64,000 nucleotides of DNA from Hymenobacter mucosus. Lineage in GTDB: Bacteria > Bacteroidota > Bacteroidia > Cytophagales > Hymenobacteraceae. A program made the position numbers and the translations under genes. Positions 1 through 8,605 of the stretch are shown one piece after another; position 1 is the stretch's first letter; each line of letters begins with the position of its first letter. The DNA lies in the NCBI RefSeq assembly GCF_900188255.1, contig NZ_FZNS01000003.1:186001-250000 (forward strand), written 5' to 3'. A model generated the notes under the pieces. It saw only the letters and a list, made by a program, of their open reading frames with translations. It did no database searches and was not told the origin of the DNA.

Positions 1-66
1 CCGGGAGTTTGATGCACTGGAGGCCGCGTGGCGCCGGTTAAAGCGCCGAAATTACCCGTTGGTTCC

Positions 67-97
67 TTGCCCCGCCTTTTGAAAATTTGTATTATTG
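67..97 (+). promoter_or_regulatory. Candidate promoter of gldJ-like gene
   Basis: A TATTATTG box at 90-97 matches the Bacteroidota -7 consensus TAnnTTTG at seven of eight positions. TTGC at 67-70 lies 19 bases upstream where a -33 TTTG is expected. The inferred start would be near 103, about 48 bases before the ATG at 151. This is a sequence match only. Confidence 0.35.
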
Positions 98-150
98 CAC
101 CCGACTTGCCTTGTCTAAAACGTTTTCTCACAGGTAGTTTCTACTTCATC

Positions 151-1401
151 ATGAATTTTTCCAAGTACCTGCGCTTTGCTGTAGTAGGCGCCTGCGCGCT
201 AGCAGCCTGCAAAGGCGGCCCGCCCACAGCCACGAAACCCGGTAAGTACAGCTCGACGACGGGCATTGAGTACAACACTGAGGAAGGGATGAAGGTAGCT
301 GACTACCAAGGCATCCCGGAGGGTCCTGGTCTGGTCTTCATTGAGGGTGGCCGCACAGTGCTGGGCTCTCAGGAAGAGGACGTAACCATGAGCCACGACA
401 ACATTGAGCGGACGGTAACCCTGGCCTCGTTCTACATGGACGAAGCGGAGGTAGCCAACATTCACTGGCTCGAGTATTTGCACTTTGTGCGTAAAGACTC
501 TGCTGAGGAGTTCTATCAGTCGGCCCTGCCCGACACTACAGTGTGGGCCCGCGAGTTGTCATTCAACGACCCCTACGTAGACTACTACCTGCGCTACCCC
601 GGCTTCCGCTACTTCCCCGTTGTAGGCGTGAGCTGGTTGCAAGCAAACGACTATTGCACCTGGCGTACGGCCAAAGTAAACGAGCGCCTAGCCGGTGACG
701 CCGATGATAGTGGTAGCAGCGGTGGCGGTGGTCTGTTCGGCCGCAAGAAAAATAAAGGTGCTGCTGCCGAAGGAACTTCCGAAGATGGCGGTGCAACCAA
801 AATTGCTATTGAGAACGGCAACACCCTGCCGAACTACCGCCTGCCCACGGAGGCAGAATGGGAATACGCTGCTCAGGCACTCGTTGGTACCCAGGAAACT
901 GGCAACGAGAACCAGGAAAACAAGCGCATTTACCCTTGGGATGGTCGTCAGGTGCGTAACCCCTACGGTGGCAAGATGGGCCAGTTCCTCGCTAACTTCA
1001 AGCGCGGCCGCGGTGACTACGCCGGTATTGCTGGCTCACTGAACGACGGTGCTATGATTACGGAGTACATTTACTCCTACCCACCAAACGACTACGGCCT
1101 GTACAACATGGCTGGCAACGTAAATGAATGGGTACAGGACATCTACCGTCCGCTGTCGTTTGAAGATGTAGAAGACCTGAACCCCTTCCGTCGTAACGGC
1201 TTCTTGGACCCCTCCGAGCGCTACGACAAGAAAGGCTACCAGTCCCTCATCGACGACCACGTGCGCGTGTATAAAGGAGGCTCTTGGCGCGACGTAGCTT
1301 ACTGGCTCTCGCCCGGTACGCGCCGCTTCATGGCGGAAGACTCAGCCACGGCTACCATTGGTTTCCGTTGCGCAATGATCAACGCTGGCTCGAACCGATA
1401 G
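151..1401 (+). CDS. gldJ: Gliding motility lipoprotein, GldJ-type (formylglycine-generating-enzyme-like fold)
   Basis: A predicted outer-membrane lipoprotein of 416 aa. The ATG at 151 is followed by a lysine and a hydrophobic stretch ending in a lipobox (LAAC, Cys20); an upstream GTG at 28 would bury this signal, so I chose 151. From about residue 65 to the end it has the SUMF1/FGE-sulfatase fold: FIEGGRTVLGS, MDEAEVANIHWLEYL, YRLPTEAEWEYAA, NMAGNVNEWVQD, and near the end GGSWRD and GFRCAM. The segment PDTTVW followed by YFPVVGVSWLQANDY is what separates GldJ from the related GldK. These proteins have lost sulfatase activation and act in gliding and type IX secretion. A Gly/Ser/Lys-rich insertion sits around residues 185-220. 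GldK is the main alternative, but no gldLMN genes follow. Confidence 0.75.
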   Translation: MNFSKYLRFAVVGACALAACKGGPPTATKPGKYSSTTGIEYNTEEGMKVADYQGIPEGPGLVFIEGGRTVLGSQEEDVTMSHDNIERTVTLASFYMDEAEVANIHWLEYLHFVRKDSAEEFYQSALPDTTVWARELSFNDPYVDYYLRYPGFRYFPVVGVSWLQANDYCTWRTAKVNERLAGDADDSGSSGGGGLFGRKKNKGAAAEGTSEDGGATKIAIENGNTLPNYRLPTEAEWEYAAQALVGTQETGNENQENKRIYPWDGRQVRNPYGGKMGQFLANFKRGRGDYAGIAGSLNDGAMITEYIYSYPPNDYGLYNMAGNVNEWVQDIYRPLSFEDVEDLNPFRRNGFLDPSERYDKKGYQSLIDDHVRVYKGGSWRDVAYWLSPGTRRFMAEDSATATIGFRCAMINAGSNR

Positions 1402-1420
1402 TCTAGTTCGTGTAGAAAAA

Positions 1421-1459
1421 CAAAGAGGCCGTTCTCCTTGAGAGAGCGGCCTCTTTGTT
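1421..1459. terminator. Bidirectional terminator between gldJ and comF
   Basis: The arms AAAGAGGCC and GGCCTCTTT, with partial pairing inside, form a hairpin with a T-rich 3' side (CTCTTTGTTTT) and an A-rich 5' side. It lies between two convergent genes and can serve both. Confidence 0.8.
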
Positions 1460-1517
1460 TTGGCGGCGGTCCTAGCCAAGCCTTGATGGATGGCAGACCT
1501 TGTAGTGAAACGTCTGG

Positions 1518-2225
1518 TTATCTATCGGCAGAGGCAATGGTGGCTATGCTGACCTCAAAGGCCCCAGCTGCTAGCAAGGCGGCGGCGCAGGCTTCCAGGG
1601 TAGCGCCGGTAGTCAAGACATCATCTACTACTAGAACGCGTTTGCCGAGGACGCCGCTTGTATCGGCCACTTCAAAAACAGCCGCTACGTTTTGCCAGCG
1701 CTGAAGTCGGTTTTTGCGCGTCTGAGAGTCCGTATAACTAGTGCGACGGAGTGCAGCTGCGTGCCACGCGCAACCTAAGCTAGTGGCTAACCCTTCGGCA
1801 AAGCTATCTGACTGGTTGTAGCCGCGCTTGGCTAGCTTCCGCGGGTGCAAGGGCACCGGCACAATCAGGTCGAACGCGGAGGCAAACCCAGCTTCGAGAA
1901 GCTCGTGGCCGTACCAGCGGCCTAGCACGCGGCCCACGTCCTGCTGGCCCTGGTATTTCAACTGGTGTAGTAAATGCTGCACACGGCCGTGTCGTAGAAA
2001 CCGCAAGTAGCTAAGCGAATGGCGGACAGGAAGCTTACCCCAGAACCGCTGCGCCAGCGGGTTCTCCGCAATGGGCAGCTTGTGATAATCGGTGTAGGGT
2101 AGTTGCGCGCGGCAGTCGGTGCAGATATGTTCCTCTCCCCGCCCCAGCGACGCTTCGCAACCCAAACACACCCGCGGGAAGATCAAAGAGAAGAAGTCGG
2201 TTAGGACTGCTGGTAGGGGTAGCAT
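1518..2225 (-). CDS. comF: ComF family phosphoribosyltransferase-like protein
   Basis: A protein of 235 aa. Near the N-terminus two Cys pairs (CLGC and CTDC, about residues 17-37) form the zinc ribbon typical of ComF. The C-terminal half is a type I phosphoribosyltransferase fold with the PRPP-binding signature VLVVDDVLTTGAT. In naturally competent bacteria ComF helps handle imported single-stranded DNA; in many others its role is not settled. I start at the ATG at 2225 because the only longer start is a GTG at 2252 adding nine unremarkable residues. It converges on gldJ across a shared terminator. Confidence 0.85.
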   Translation of the reverse strand: MLPLPAVLTDFFSLIFPRVCLGCEASLGRGEEHICTDCRAQLPYTDYHKLPIAENPLAQRFWGKLPVRHSLSYLRFLRHGRVQHLLHQLKYQGQQDVGRVLGRWYGHELLEAGFASAFDLIVPVPLHPRKLAKRGYNQSDSFAEGLATSLGCAWHAAALRRTSYTDSQTRKNRLQRWQNVAAVFEVADTSGVLGKRVLVVDDVLTTGATLEACAAALLAAGAFEVSIATIASADR

Positions 2226-2461
2226 AACGGGACAACTACAGTGGGTAGGCACCCACGAGGTAAAGAAATAGATAACGCTACGGATATGCTTCTGACGGAA
2301 ATAGGTCCTCGCAGTGGGTTGGGTAGAACTTCTCCTTAATTTTAAGGTTTTAACCTGAATCCGCCAAGGCTATCTGCTACCTATACACTAGGGAAAGTTG
2401 CCGGCGGAATAATTGACACTCAGGGTGTCAATTGTTTCTTTTCCAACCAGTTTACCTCTCC

Positions 2462-2842
2462 ATGTCACTCGTAACCGAATTCAACGACTACCGTCAGCGC
2501 ATGAACGAAAAAATCTTGGCGGCTGATAATAAGGTCATCAAGCGTTTCTTCAACCTCGACACCAACACGTACCAGGAAGGCGCCCTGAACGTGAAAACCA
2601 AGGAAATTGTGGGCTTGGCCTGTTCCATGGTGCTGCGCTGCGACGACTGCATTAAATACCATTTGGGTAAGTGCTTCGAGGAAAAGCTGACCGACGAGGA
2701 AGTGTATGAGGTATTTGCCATTGCCAACCTCATCGGAGGTAGCATTGTAATTCCGCATTTCCGCCGGGCCGTAGAGTACTGGGAAGCGCTGAAGGAAGAG
2801 GCGGCTTTGCCAGCACCACCCCACGCGGAACACAGCTCCTAA
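2462..2842 (+). CDS. Carboxymuconolactone decarboxylase / AhpD-like protein
   Basis: A cytoplasmic protein of 126 aa of the alkylhydroperoxidase D-like fold. The family's redox motif C-x-x-C-x-x-x-H is seen as CDDCIKYHL around residue 60, so a peroxidase or thiol redox role is more likely than lactone decarboxylation. The ATG at 2462 is preferred to the upstream non-ATG start, which adds residues that do not look like the family N-terminus. The next gene starts 3 bases after its stop, so the two are probably co-transcribed. Confidence 0.8.
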   Translation: MSLVTEFNDYRQRMNEKILAADNKVIKRFFNLDTNTYQEGALNVKTKEIVGLACSMVLRCDDCIKYHLGKCFEEKLTDEEVYEVFAIANLIGGSIVIPHFRRAVEYWEALKEEAALPAPPHAEHSS

Positions 2843-2845
2843 GGG

Positions 2846-3208
2846 ATGTTGAACCCAGAAGAAACCGAGGCGCAGTTTGAACAGCGCTGGTGGGAGCTAA
2901 TGAACCAGATGCGGGAGCGTTTCGGCAAAAAGCCCGATCTAAATGCCTTGCTTTTGCTTATTGGCGTGCAGGAACTCGGGCAAGGTGCTGGTCCGTTTAC
3001 CAAAGAGCAGAAGCAGGACTTAATGCACATTGCTACCTGCAAGCTGTTCAGCCTTAGTGGCTATTACGAGCTGGAAACGGTGGATGCTGATGGGTGGCCT
3101 CACTACCGCCTGGTGCGCCCCGTGCCCTTCGCCAACCTGAAAGAGCAGGAACGCATGCTCAAATGGCACATGCTGGAATACTTTGACTTAGAAGATGCTG
3201 AAGGGTAA
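2846..3208 (+). CDS. Conserved hypothetical protein
   Basis: A soluble protein of 120 aa with no signal peptide or membrane segment. It has an acidic, Trp-rich N-terminus and a helical middle with a double glycine (GVQELGQGAGPFTKEQKQDLMH). I do not recognise an enzyme motif. It begins at an ATG 3 bases after the AhpD-like gene, so it is likely the second gene of that operon. The smooth composition and tight spacing argue it is real, and similar short proteins are probably shared among Cytophagales. Confidence 0.7.
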   Translation: MLNPEETEAQFEQRWWELMNQMRERFGKKPDLNALLLLIGVQELGQGAGPFTKEQKQDLMHIATCKLFSLSGYYELETVDADGWPHYRLVRPVPFANLKEQERMLKWHMLEYFDLEDAEG

Positions 3209-3259
3209 AGGCTTCAAATACACTTTGGCTTAAGCAGGTAGTTCAACACAAGAAAGCAA

Positions 3260-4030
3260 GTGAAAATAATTTCTTACAACGTGAACGGGCTGCGTTCAGC
3301 CCTCAGCAAAGGCTTGCTAGAGTGGGTGCGCGAAGCGGATCCCGATGTGCTCTGCCTGCAAGAAATAAAGGCCGGGCGCGAACCGCTGGACGTGTCAGGG
3401 TTTGCAGCTCTGGGCTACCATGCCTACTTGCATCCGGCTCAAAAACCGGGGTATAGTGGAGTAGCCACCTTCTCGAAGCAACAACCCTTGGCCGTGGTAG
3501 AAGGCTGTGGACAAAGTATATACGACACGGAAGGCCGTGTACTGCGCCTCGATTTTGCTGATTGCGCGGTGCTGAATGTCTACATGCCCTCGGGCACGAG
3601 CGGACCGGAGCGCCAGGCTTTTAAGGTAGCGTGGCTGCATTTCTTCCGGCGCTACGTGCGCGAGTTGCAAGCTGCCGGTGCCCCGCCTTTGGTTATTGGG
3701 GGTGACTTTAACTGCTGCCAGCGGGAAATTGACTTGCATAACCCTAAGGCCAACCAAAATAGCACCGGCTTTACCCCGGAGGAACGGAAGTGGTTTGCCG
3801 ATTTGCTTCAGGACGGCTTTACGGATAGCTTTCGGCACCACCACGGCGACGCCACGGGCCACTATTCCTGGTGGACCTATCGGGCGGGTGCCCGCGCCCG
3901 CAACGTAGGATGGCGCCTTGACCATTTACTAGTGGATACGGAGCTGGTGCCCCGCGTTCAGGAAGCTCACTTGCTACCCGATATTGTGCACTCTGACCAC
4001 TGCCCCGCTCTGTTGGTATTTAACTCTTGA
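3260..4030 (+). CDS. xth: Exodeoxyribonuclease III / AP endonuclease
   Basis: A 256-aa member of the exonuclease III (EEP) family, which cuts DNA 5' of abasic sites in base-excision repair and removes nucleotides from 3' ends. Diagnostic stretches are ISYNVNGLRSA at the N-terminus, CLQEIKA with the metal-binding Glu near residue 35, GGDFNCC with the catalytic Asp/Asn, RLDHLLVD, and SDHCPALLVF with the terminal Asp-His. The start is a GTG at 3260 giving MKIISYNVNG, the usual family N-terminus. Length is typical. Confidence 0.93.
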   Translation: MKIISYNVNGLRSALSKGLLEWVREADPDVLCLQEIKAGREPLDVSGFAALGYHAYLHPAQKPGYSGVATFSKQQPLAVVEGCGQSIYDTEGRVLRLDFADCAVLNVYMPSGTSGPERQAFKVAWLHFFRRYVRELQAAGAPPLVIGGDFNCCQREIDLHNPKANQNSTGFTPEERKWFADLLQDGFTDSFRHHHGDATGHYSWWTYRAGARARNVGWRLDHLLVDTELVPRVQEAHLLPDIVHSDHCPALLVFNS

Positions 4031-4043
4031 TTGAACCGATATC

Positions 4044-4094
4044 GGGCACGCAACAGGCCCACTGCTACTCGTAGCGGTGGGCCTGTTGCGTGCC
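4044..4094. terminator. Bidirectional terminator after xth
   Basis: An 18-bp arm at 4045-4062 (GGCACGCAACAGGCCCAC) pairs perfectly with 4077-4094. It lies between convergent xth and the FAD oxidoreductase. There is no long T run, so it may act as an intrinsic terminator or as an mRNA 3'-end stabiliser. Confidence 0.7.
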
Positions 4095-4105
4095 TATCTG
4101 CTGGG

Positions 4106-5383
4106 TTACGTTGCACTGCCAATCATTTCGGCTACCTCACGCCCCGTGGCTATGGCAGCGTTCAGGGAAGGATAGGCGGTGTAGTCACCACACCGGTATA
4201 GGTGTTCTTCCACTTTGAGTGCTTGGCGAGCTGGCTGTCCGGCGGAATATACGGGTAGGGCGTGTGAGATAGGATAGGTGCGCAAATGACGCCAGGTAGC
4301 TGCCTCGGGACCAAACCAAACCGTAAGTTCTTGGCGCAAGCGGGCCGTAAGCTCTTCTTCGCTAAGCATATGCTCGCCCTGTGTACTCACTGAAACGAGT
4401 GTTTGACCAGTAGGCGCGTAGTCTGGCGCTACATCGGAGGGGAAGCTGACGTTGTGCGCCAAAACATTGTGGGCCGCATTCAGGCGTAACACCTTGTCGG
4501 CTCGGCCGGGAGAATGGGCGGCGGCAAAGTAGGTGCACGTGGTATGTCGCCAAGCGGGGGCGCTGGCTTCGGAAACGGAGGCGGGTAGCAGCCGGGCCGC
4601 GGCGGCTCCATCAACGGCCACTACTACAGCTGTTGCCTCAATGGTTTCATCGGTCCAGAGCCGAACGGTGGTGCCCTGCACGGAGTCTACGGGCGTATTC
4701 AGGCGCACCGAGCCGGCGGGTAAGCGCTGGGCTAGCTGCTCGGGAATCTGTTGCATTCCCAGGGCTGGAACGGCCGCCTCGCCCTGCACAAATTGCTGAA
4801 AAACAAACTCAAAGAAGTTAGCGGCCGTGCTGAGTTCCCGGTCGAGGTACACTCCTCCGAAGAAGGGCCGGAAAAACAAATCAATGATCTGCTCGCTCCA
4901 GCCATAACTACGCAGGAACTCAAGGGTAGTCTGGCTATTGGTGGAGTTGCGGCTGATGAGCTGGCCGCTGGCATACTTGCTGACGTGTCGCACCAAGCTC
5001 AAAATGCGCAGTTTATCCTCCAAGGTGCCAATGGGCGAGGTAAGCGCCGAAAAAGCTGCCGTTGGCTTCTGTAAGGGATTTTGCAACGTCGTCTGGCGGC
5101 CATCGGGCAAACGAATGACGGCTCCCGAGGCAAAAGCCTTTAATTGCAGCGCCCCGTAGTCGATGAGGTGCTGCACCTCCGGGTACTTGGTTAGCAGAAT
5201 CTGGAACCCCCGGTCGAGGCGGAAGCCATCAGGCGTCACGTCGGTGCGCACCCGGCCGCCTACCGCGTCGGCAGCTTCCAGCACCAGCACGTGGTGGCCA
5301 GCCCGGTGGAGGTAGCAGGCGCAGGCCAAGCCAGCCATGCCGGCGCCAATAATAACGATGGGTTTTTCAGCAGTAGTCGTCAT
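4106..5383 (-). CDS. FAD-dependent amine oxidase / protoporphyrinogen-oxidase-like oxidoreductase
   Basis: A 425-aa flavoprotein. The ATG at 5383 is followed closely by the FAD-binding Rossmann motif IVIIGAGMAGLACACYLHRAG, the ribose-binding Glu in VLEAADAVGGRVRTD, and the RGFQILLTKYPE segment. Near the C-terminus YRCGDYTAYPSLNAAIATGRE is the usual second FAD motif. It belongs to the NAD(P)-binding, phytoene-desaturase-like group; the substrate cannot be told from the sequence. An open frame continues 134 codons upstream to 5785, but that stretch overlaps the next gene antiparallel in frame and lacks family features, so I excluded it. Confidence 0.82.
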   Translation of the reverse strand: MTTTAEKPIVIIGAGMAGLACACYLHRAGHHVLVLEAADAVGGRVRTDVTPDGFRLDRGFQILLTKYPEVQHLIDYGALQLKAFASGAVIRLPDGRQTTLQNPLQKPTAAFSALTSPIGTLEDKLRILSLVRHVSKYASGQLISRNSTNSQTTLEFLRSYGWSEQIIDLFFRPFFGGVYLDRELSTAANFFEFVFQQFVQGEAAVPALGMQQIPEQLAQRLPAGSVRLNTPVDSVQGTTVRLWTDETIEATAVVVAVDGAAAARLLPASVSEASAPAWRHTTCTYFAAAHSPGRADKVLRLNAAHNVLAHNVSFPSDVAPDYAPTGQTLVSVSTQGEHMLSEEELTARLRQELTVWFGPEAATWRHLRTYPISHALPVYSAGQPARQALKVEEHLYRCGDYTAYPSLNAAIATGREVAEMIGSAT

Positions 5384-5427
5384 ATGCTGCCCAAACTGCA
5401 AAACCGCCGCGAAGGTTAGGGGTAGCC

Positions 5428-6105
5428 TTAAAACAGTGGCTTCCGCTTCTTCATAATCTTGCGGGTCTTCATCGTCCAAAATTCGGCTACGCCAGGCCGT
5501 TGCAGGGTGGCGCGCCACACGCCCATGCCCTGTCCCAGTTGGTAACCCGTTGCCTGATCCTGCGGATACCGTTGTTTGATAAGCGCTAGGTCTGCCGGAG
5601 TAATATCTTGGCCTGGTGCCCCGTGGCAGCGCAGGCACAGCGCATCTTGCAGCACTACCACCCGCTGGTAGGTAAAAACCTCCGAGCTGGGGCGGGCTAC
5701 GCGTCGGGTGGTATCGGCGGAGTTTACCTCGGCGGCCGCTAGTGCTGCCCGGTGCGCCGGGTTGCGCGGGCGCGCACTGTACCAAGTTAGCTTTGCTTGC
5801 AGCACCTGGGCCAGAGAATCGGTAGTTGGGAGGGAATCGGGGTTGCAGTAGGGGAGGGCGGCTGCTACGCCACCCGCCGCAAGTTTCTGCGCCAGTACCT
5901 GCCGCAATTCCCGGTCGGCGGTACGGGTAAGCGAGTCGCCCGCCCAGCGAGTTGCCCGGAGCAGGTCGGCGGGCATAATGCGCTTTACCTGCTGGTTTTC
6001 AGCCTCCACGGCCAGTTCCTTGGTATTACTTAAGTGCTCAACCTGATCGGGGCGGCAGGCAGTTGTGGCTAGCAATAGTAAGGTGGCGGGAAGAAGAAGA
6101 CGCAT
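5428..6105 (-). CDS. DUF3365 (Tll0287-like) haem-c lipoprotein
   Basis: A 225-aa exported protein. The first 17 residues are a lipoprotein signal (LLLLATTAC). The body is a DUF3365/Tll0287-like domain, a heme-binding sensor fold related to PAS. The single c-type haem motif CLRCHG sits near residue 157, inside the domain as in this family. A redox or gas-sensing role in the periplasm is inferred from the family. It lies 44 bases upstream of the FAD oxidoreductase on the same strand, so the two may share a transcript. Confidence 0.75.
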   Translation of the reverse strand: MRLLLPATLLLLATTACRPDQVEHLSNTKELAVEAENQQVKRIMPADLLRATRWAGDSLTRTADRELRQVLAQKLAAGGVAAALPYCNPDSLPTTDSLAQVLQAKLTWYSARPRNPAHRAALAAAEVNSADTTRRVARPSSEVFTYQRVVVLQDALCLRCHGAPGQDITPADLALIKQRYPQDQATGYQLGQGMGVWRATLQRPGVAEFWTMKTRKIMKKRKPLF

Positions 6106-6200
6106 GGCAGGTAGCAGAAGGGATAGTGCAAAGGGACAAACTCCGCATCATTCAACCAAACAAGGCCGCAGATGATTTGGGGCATGCACCTCCACTACCA

Positions 6201-6252
6201 GCCAGCCAGAACCCACAGTAGCAACGAGCGCCTAAACTCGGTTCCGGCTGGC
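6201..6252 (-). terminator. Hairpin downstream of thrC
   Basis: Arms 6201-6213 and 6240-6252 match at 12 of 13 positions and fold into a stem with a 26-base loop, starting 15 bases past the thrC stop. No T tract follows, so its use as a terminator for the threonine operon is plausible but not certain. Confidence 0.5.
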
Positions 6253-6267
6253 CGGTAGGGCAGGGTA

Positions 6268-7569
6268 TTATGTGGTTTCTAGCAAGTAGGCCCGCAAGGC
6301 TTCGTAAGTGGGCTCAAGCAAAATGCTGTGTTTCTGCCGGCTCAGCAGCTCGTCCAGGGCCGCTGGTATGGGTACCGTATGGCCCGTAGCCTGCTCCACG
6401 GCGTCCGGGAATTTTACGGGGTGGGCAGTTTCCAAGAAAATGCCGGGCTGCCCAGGCTGCTGACGCAAGTAGTCCTCTAGAGCGAAATAAGCCACGGCGC
6501 CGTGCGGATCGAGGAGGTAGCCGGTTTGATCGTGTACGCGCCGGATGGTGGCGGTAGTGTCCGCGTCTGTCACGGAATAGCCACTGAGCAGCTGCTGAAT
6601 AACGGGGTGCTCATGGCTAAACAGCTCCAGAATACGACTGAAGTTGCTCGGGTCGCCTACGTCCATGGCATTGGAAAGGGTAGCCACGGCCACCTGGGCT
6701 GAGTAACTGCCCGACTTTAAGTAAGCAGGCACGGCGTCGTTGGCATTGCAGGCCGCCACAAAATGTCCTACCGGCAGCCCGGAAGTATACGCCAGCAGCC
6801 CCGCACACAAGTTGCCGAAGTTTCCGCTAGGCACGGCCACCACGGGCGCCGCAGATCCTGCCTGCTGTTGGGCCACGGCGTAGCAGTAGTACACCTGCTG
6901 GGGCAGCCACCGAGCTACGTTGATGGAGTTGGCCGAGGTAAGACGCCGGCGGCTCGTAACAGCTTCGTCGCGGAAGGCTTGCTTCACGAGGCGCTGACAG
7001 TCATCGAAATTGCCGCGCACCTCCAGGGCGATTACGTTCTGGCCCAAGGCCGTGAGTTGCTGTTCTTGCACCGGGCTTACCTTGCCCGAAGGGTAGAGGA
7101 TAACGACTTCTACTCCCGGTACTCCCAGAAAGCCGCTTGCTACGGCCCCGCCGGTATCGCCGGAGGTAGCCACCAGTACTGTTACTGGGCGCGTTTCGTG
7201 GCGGGAGAAGTACCCCAGGCAGCGGCTCATGAAGCGGGCTCCTACGTCCTTGAAAGCCAGTGTGGGGCCATGAAACAGTTCCAGGGCGCTAATTTGCTCT
7301 GTTACGGGCACCAGCGGAAAGGGGAAATCGACGGCTGCGGCGCAAATCTCGCGTAGCACGGCCTCCGGCATAGTATGGCCCACATAGGGTTGCAGCGTGG
7401 TATAGGCGATGTCGGCCGGCGACAAAGAGGCAAGGCTTTCGACGAAGCCGGCCGGAAAGCGCGGAATAGATTCGGGAAAGTATAGGCCCCCATCGGGCGC
7501 TTGCCCGGCCACGGCAGCCGTGCGAAAATCGGCCGGGGCCGACTGGCGGTTGAGACTATAATAGAGCAT
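6268..7569 (-). CDS. thrC: Threonine synthase
   Basis: A PLP enzyme of 433 aa making threonine from O-phosphohomoserine, the last step of the pathway. The N-terminus MLYYSLNRQSAPADFRTAAVAGQAPDGGLYFPE is split here by function: the YYSL start and GLYFPE loop are typical. The PLP lysine lies in HGPTLAFKDVGARFM (near residue 108); VATSGDTGGAVA and VPSGNFGNLCAG bind phosphate and cofactor. Third gene of thrA-thrB-thrC, 72 bases after thrB, so it should be controlled by the thr leader. Confidence 0.95.
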   Translation of the reverse strand: MLYYSLNRQSAPADFRTAAVAGQAPDGGLYFPESIPRFPAGFVESLASLSPADIAYTTLQPYVGHTMPEAVLREICAAAVDFPFPLVPVTEQISALELFHGPTLAFKDVGARFMSRCLGYFSRHETRPVTVLVATSGDTGGAVASGFLGVPGVEVVILYPSGKVSPVQEQQLTALGQNVIALEVRGNFDDCQRLVKQAFRDEAVTSRRRLTSANSINVARWLPQQVYYCYAVAQQQAGSAAPVVAVPSGNFGNLCAGLLAYTSGLPVGHFVAACNANDAVPAYLKSGSYSAQVAVATLSNAMDVGDPSNFSRILELFSHEHPVIQQLLSGYSVTDADTTATIRRVHDQTGYLLDPHGAVAYFALEDYLRQQPGQPGIFLETAHPVKFPDAVEQATGHTVPIPAALDELLSRQKHSILLEPTYEALRAYLLETT

Positions 7570-7641
7570 GAGTAAGCAAGCAAAAGGAGAGGTAAACCAG
7601 CAGAGTAGCCAGAGGAAGGCAGCCCAGAGAAACGACCCGCG

Positions 7642-8598
7642 CTACGCGGACGGAGGGGCTACTAGTGTCACGCCTTGCTGGTTAATTGTGGTTAGGTAGG
7701 TGTGGTGGTCGAGGCCTAGGCGCTCATACACGTCGTGCATTACCGCTTCTACGGCGCGGGCAGTCGCCTCATCTTTGCTGAGCATGAACAGGGAAGGGCC
7801 CGAGCCAGAAATGCCACCGCCCAGGGCCCCCGCGGCTTGACTGCCCTGCTTCACCTCCTGGAAGCCCGGAATAAGAATGCTGCGCACCGGCTCGATGATG
7901 ACGTCTTCAAGGGCGCGCCCAATGAGGTCGTAGTCGTGCTGGAGTAGTCCGGCTACCAGGGCGCCCACATTGCCCCATTGCTGGATAGCCAACTTCAGCG
8001 GCACCTGCTGCTTCAGAATCTGGCGGGCATCGGAGGTCTTTACCTCAATTTGGGGGTGTACTACCGTCACGAACAGGGGCGGCGCCGACAAGGGCACAAT
8101 GTCGGGCCGAGGCGTGGTGGCCCGAATTAGCGTGACGCCGCCGTAAATGCCAGGCGCAATATTATCGGCATGGCGGACGCCAGACGATACTTCCTCGCCG
8201 TACATGGCAAACTCTACCAACTCCGGCTTGCTGAACCGGTTGCCTAATAGTTGGTTAGCCCCTACTACGGCCCCCGCGGCGCTGGCGGCACTACTGCCTA
8301 TACCACTGCCAGGCTTGATGGCCTTGCTGATGCGCACCTCTATGCCCACCGGCTCTGGCACGGCCCGCAGGAAAGCCAGGAGAGCCGCTCCGGCCACGTT
8401 GCGAGCAGGTTCCGTGGGTAGGTTATAGTCGTCTTCATTGATAATGGTGACGCCGGGCTGCTCGGTGAGGCGCAAGTGCATGGTATCATTGGGCTCGTTG
8501 AGGGCAAAGCCCAGCACATCAAACCCGCACACTACATTGGCAACGGTGGCCGGCGCCAGCACGGTAACGGAAGAAGAAAGATTCATAGGAGAAGGCAT
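7642..8598 (-). CDS. thrB: Homoserine kinase
   Basis: A GHMP kinase of 318 aa that phosphorylates homoserine with ATP. The ATP-binding motif is IKPGSGIGSSAASAAGA, and the C-terminal GGGISGSGPSLFML is the third GHMP motif. Possible starts are ATG 8598 (MPSPMNLSSS) and ATG 8586 (MNLSSS); a TTG at 8637 would overlap thrA and is unlikely. I use 8598, which leaves 7 bases after the thrA stop, so the genes are co-transcribed and probably translationally linked. Confidence 0.93.
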   Translation of the reverse strand: MPSPMNLSSSVTVLAPATVANVVCGFDVLGFALNEPNDTMHLRLTEQPGVTIINEDDYNLPTEPARNVAGAALLAFLRAVPEPVGIEVRISKAIKPGSGIGSSAASAAGAVVGANQLLGNRFSKPELVEFAMYGEEVSSGVRHADNIAPGIYGGVTLIRATTPRPDIVPLSAPPLFVTVVHPQIEVKTSDARQILKQQVPLKLAIQQWGNVGALVAGLLQHDYDLIGRALEDVIIEPVRSILIPGFQEVKQGSQAAGALGGGISGSGPSLFMLSKDEATARAVEAVMHDVYERLGLDHHTYLTTINQQGVTLVAPPSA

Positions 8599-8605
8599 AA
8601 GCCGA

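Noticed and set aside
28-150. N-terminal extension of the gldJ frame to a GTG at 28
   Set aside because: It would hide the lipoprotein signal and has no family similarity; the ATG at 151 is clearly better.
5384-5785. N-terminal extension of the FAD oxidoreductase
   Set aside because: It overlaps the DUF3365 gene in another frame and precedes a perfect Rossmann start at the ATG 5383.
6763-7356. Antisense frame of about 197 codons inside thrC
   Set aside because: Shadow of thrC codon bias; no start signal and no domain.
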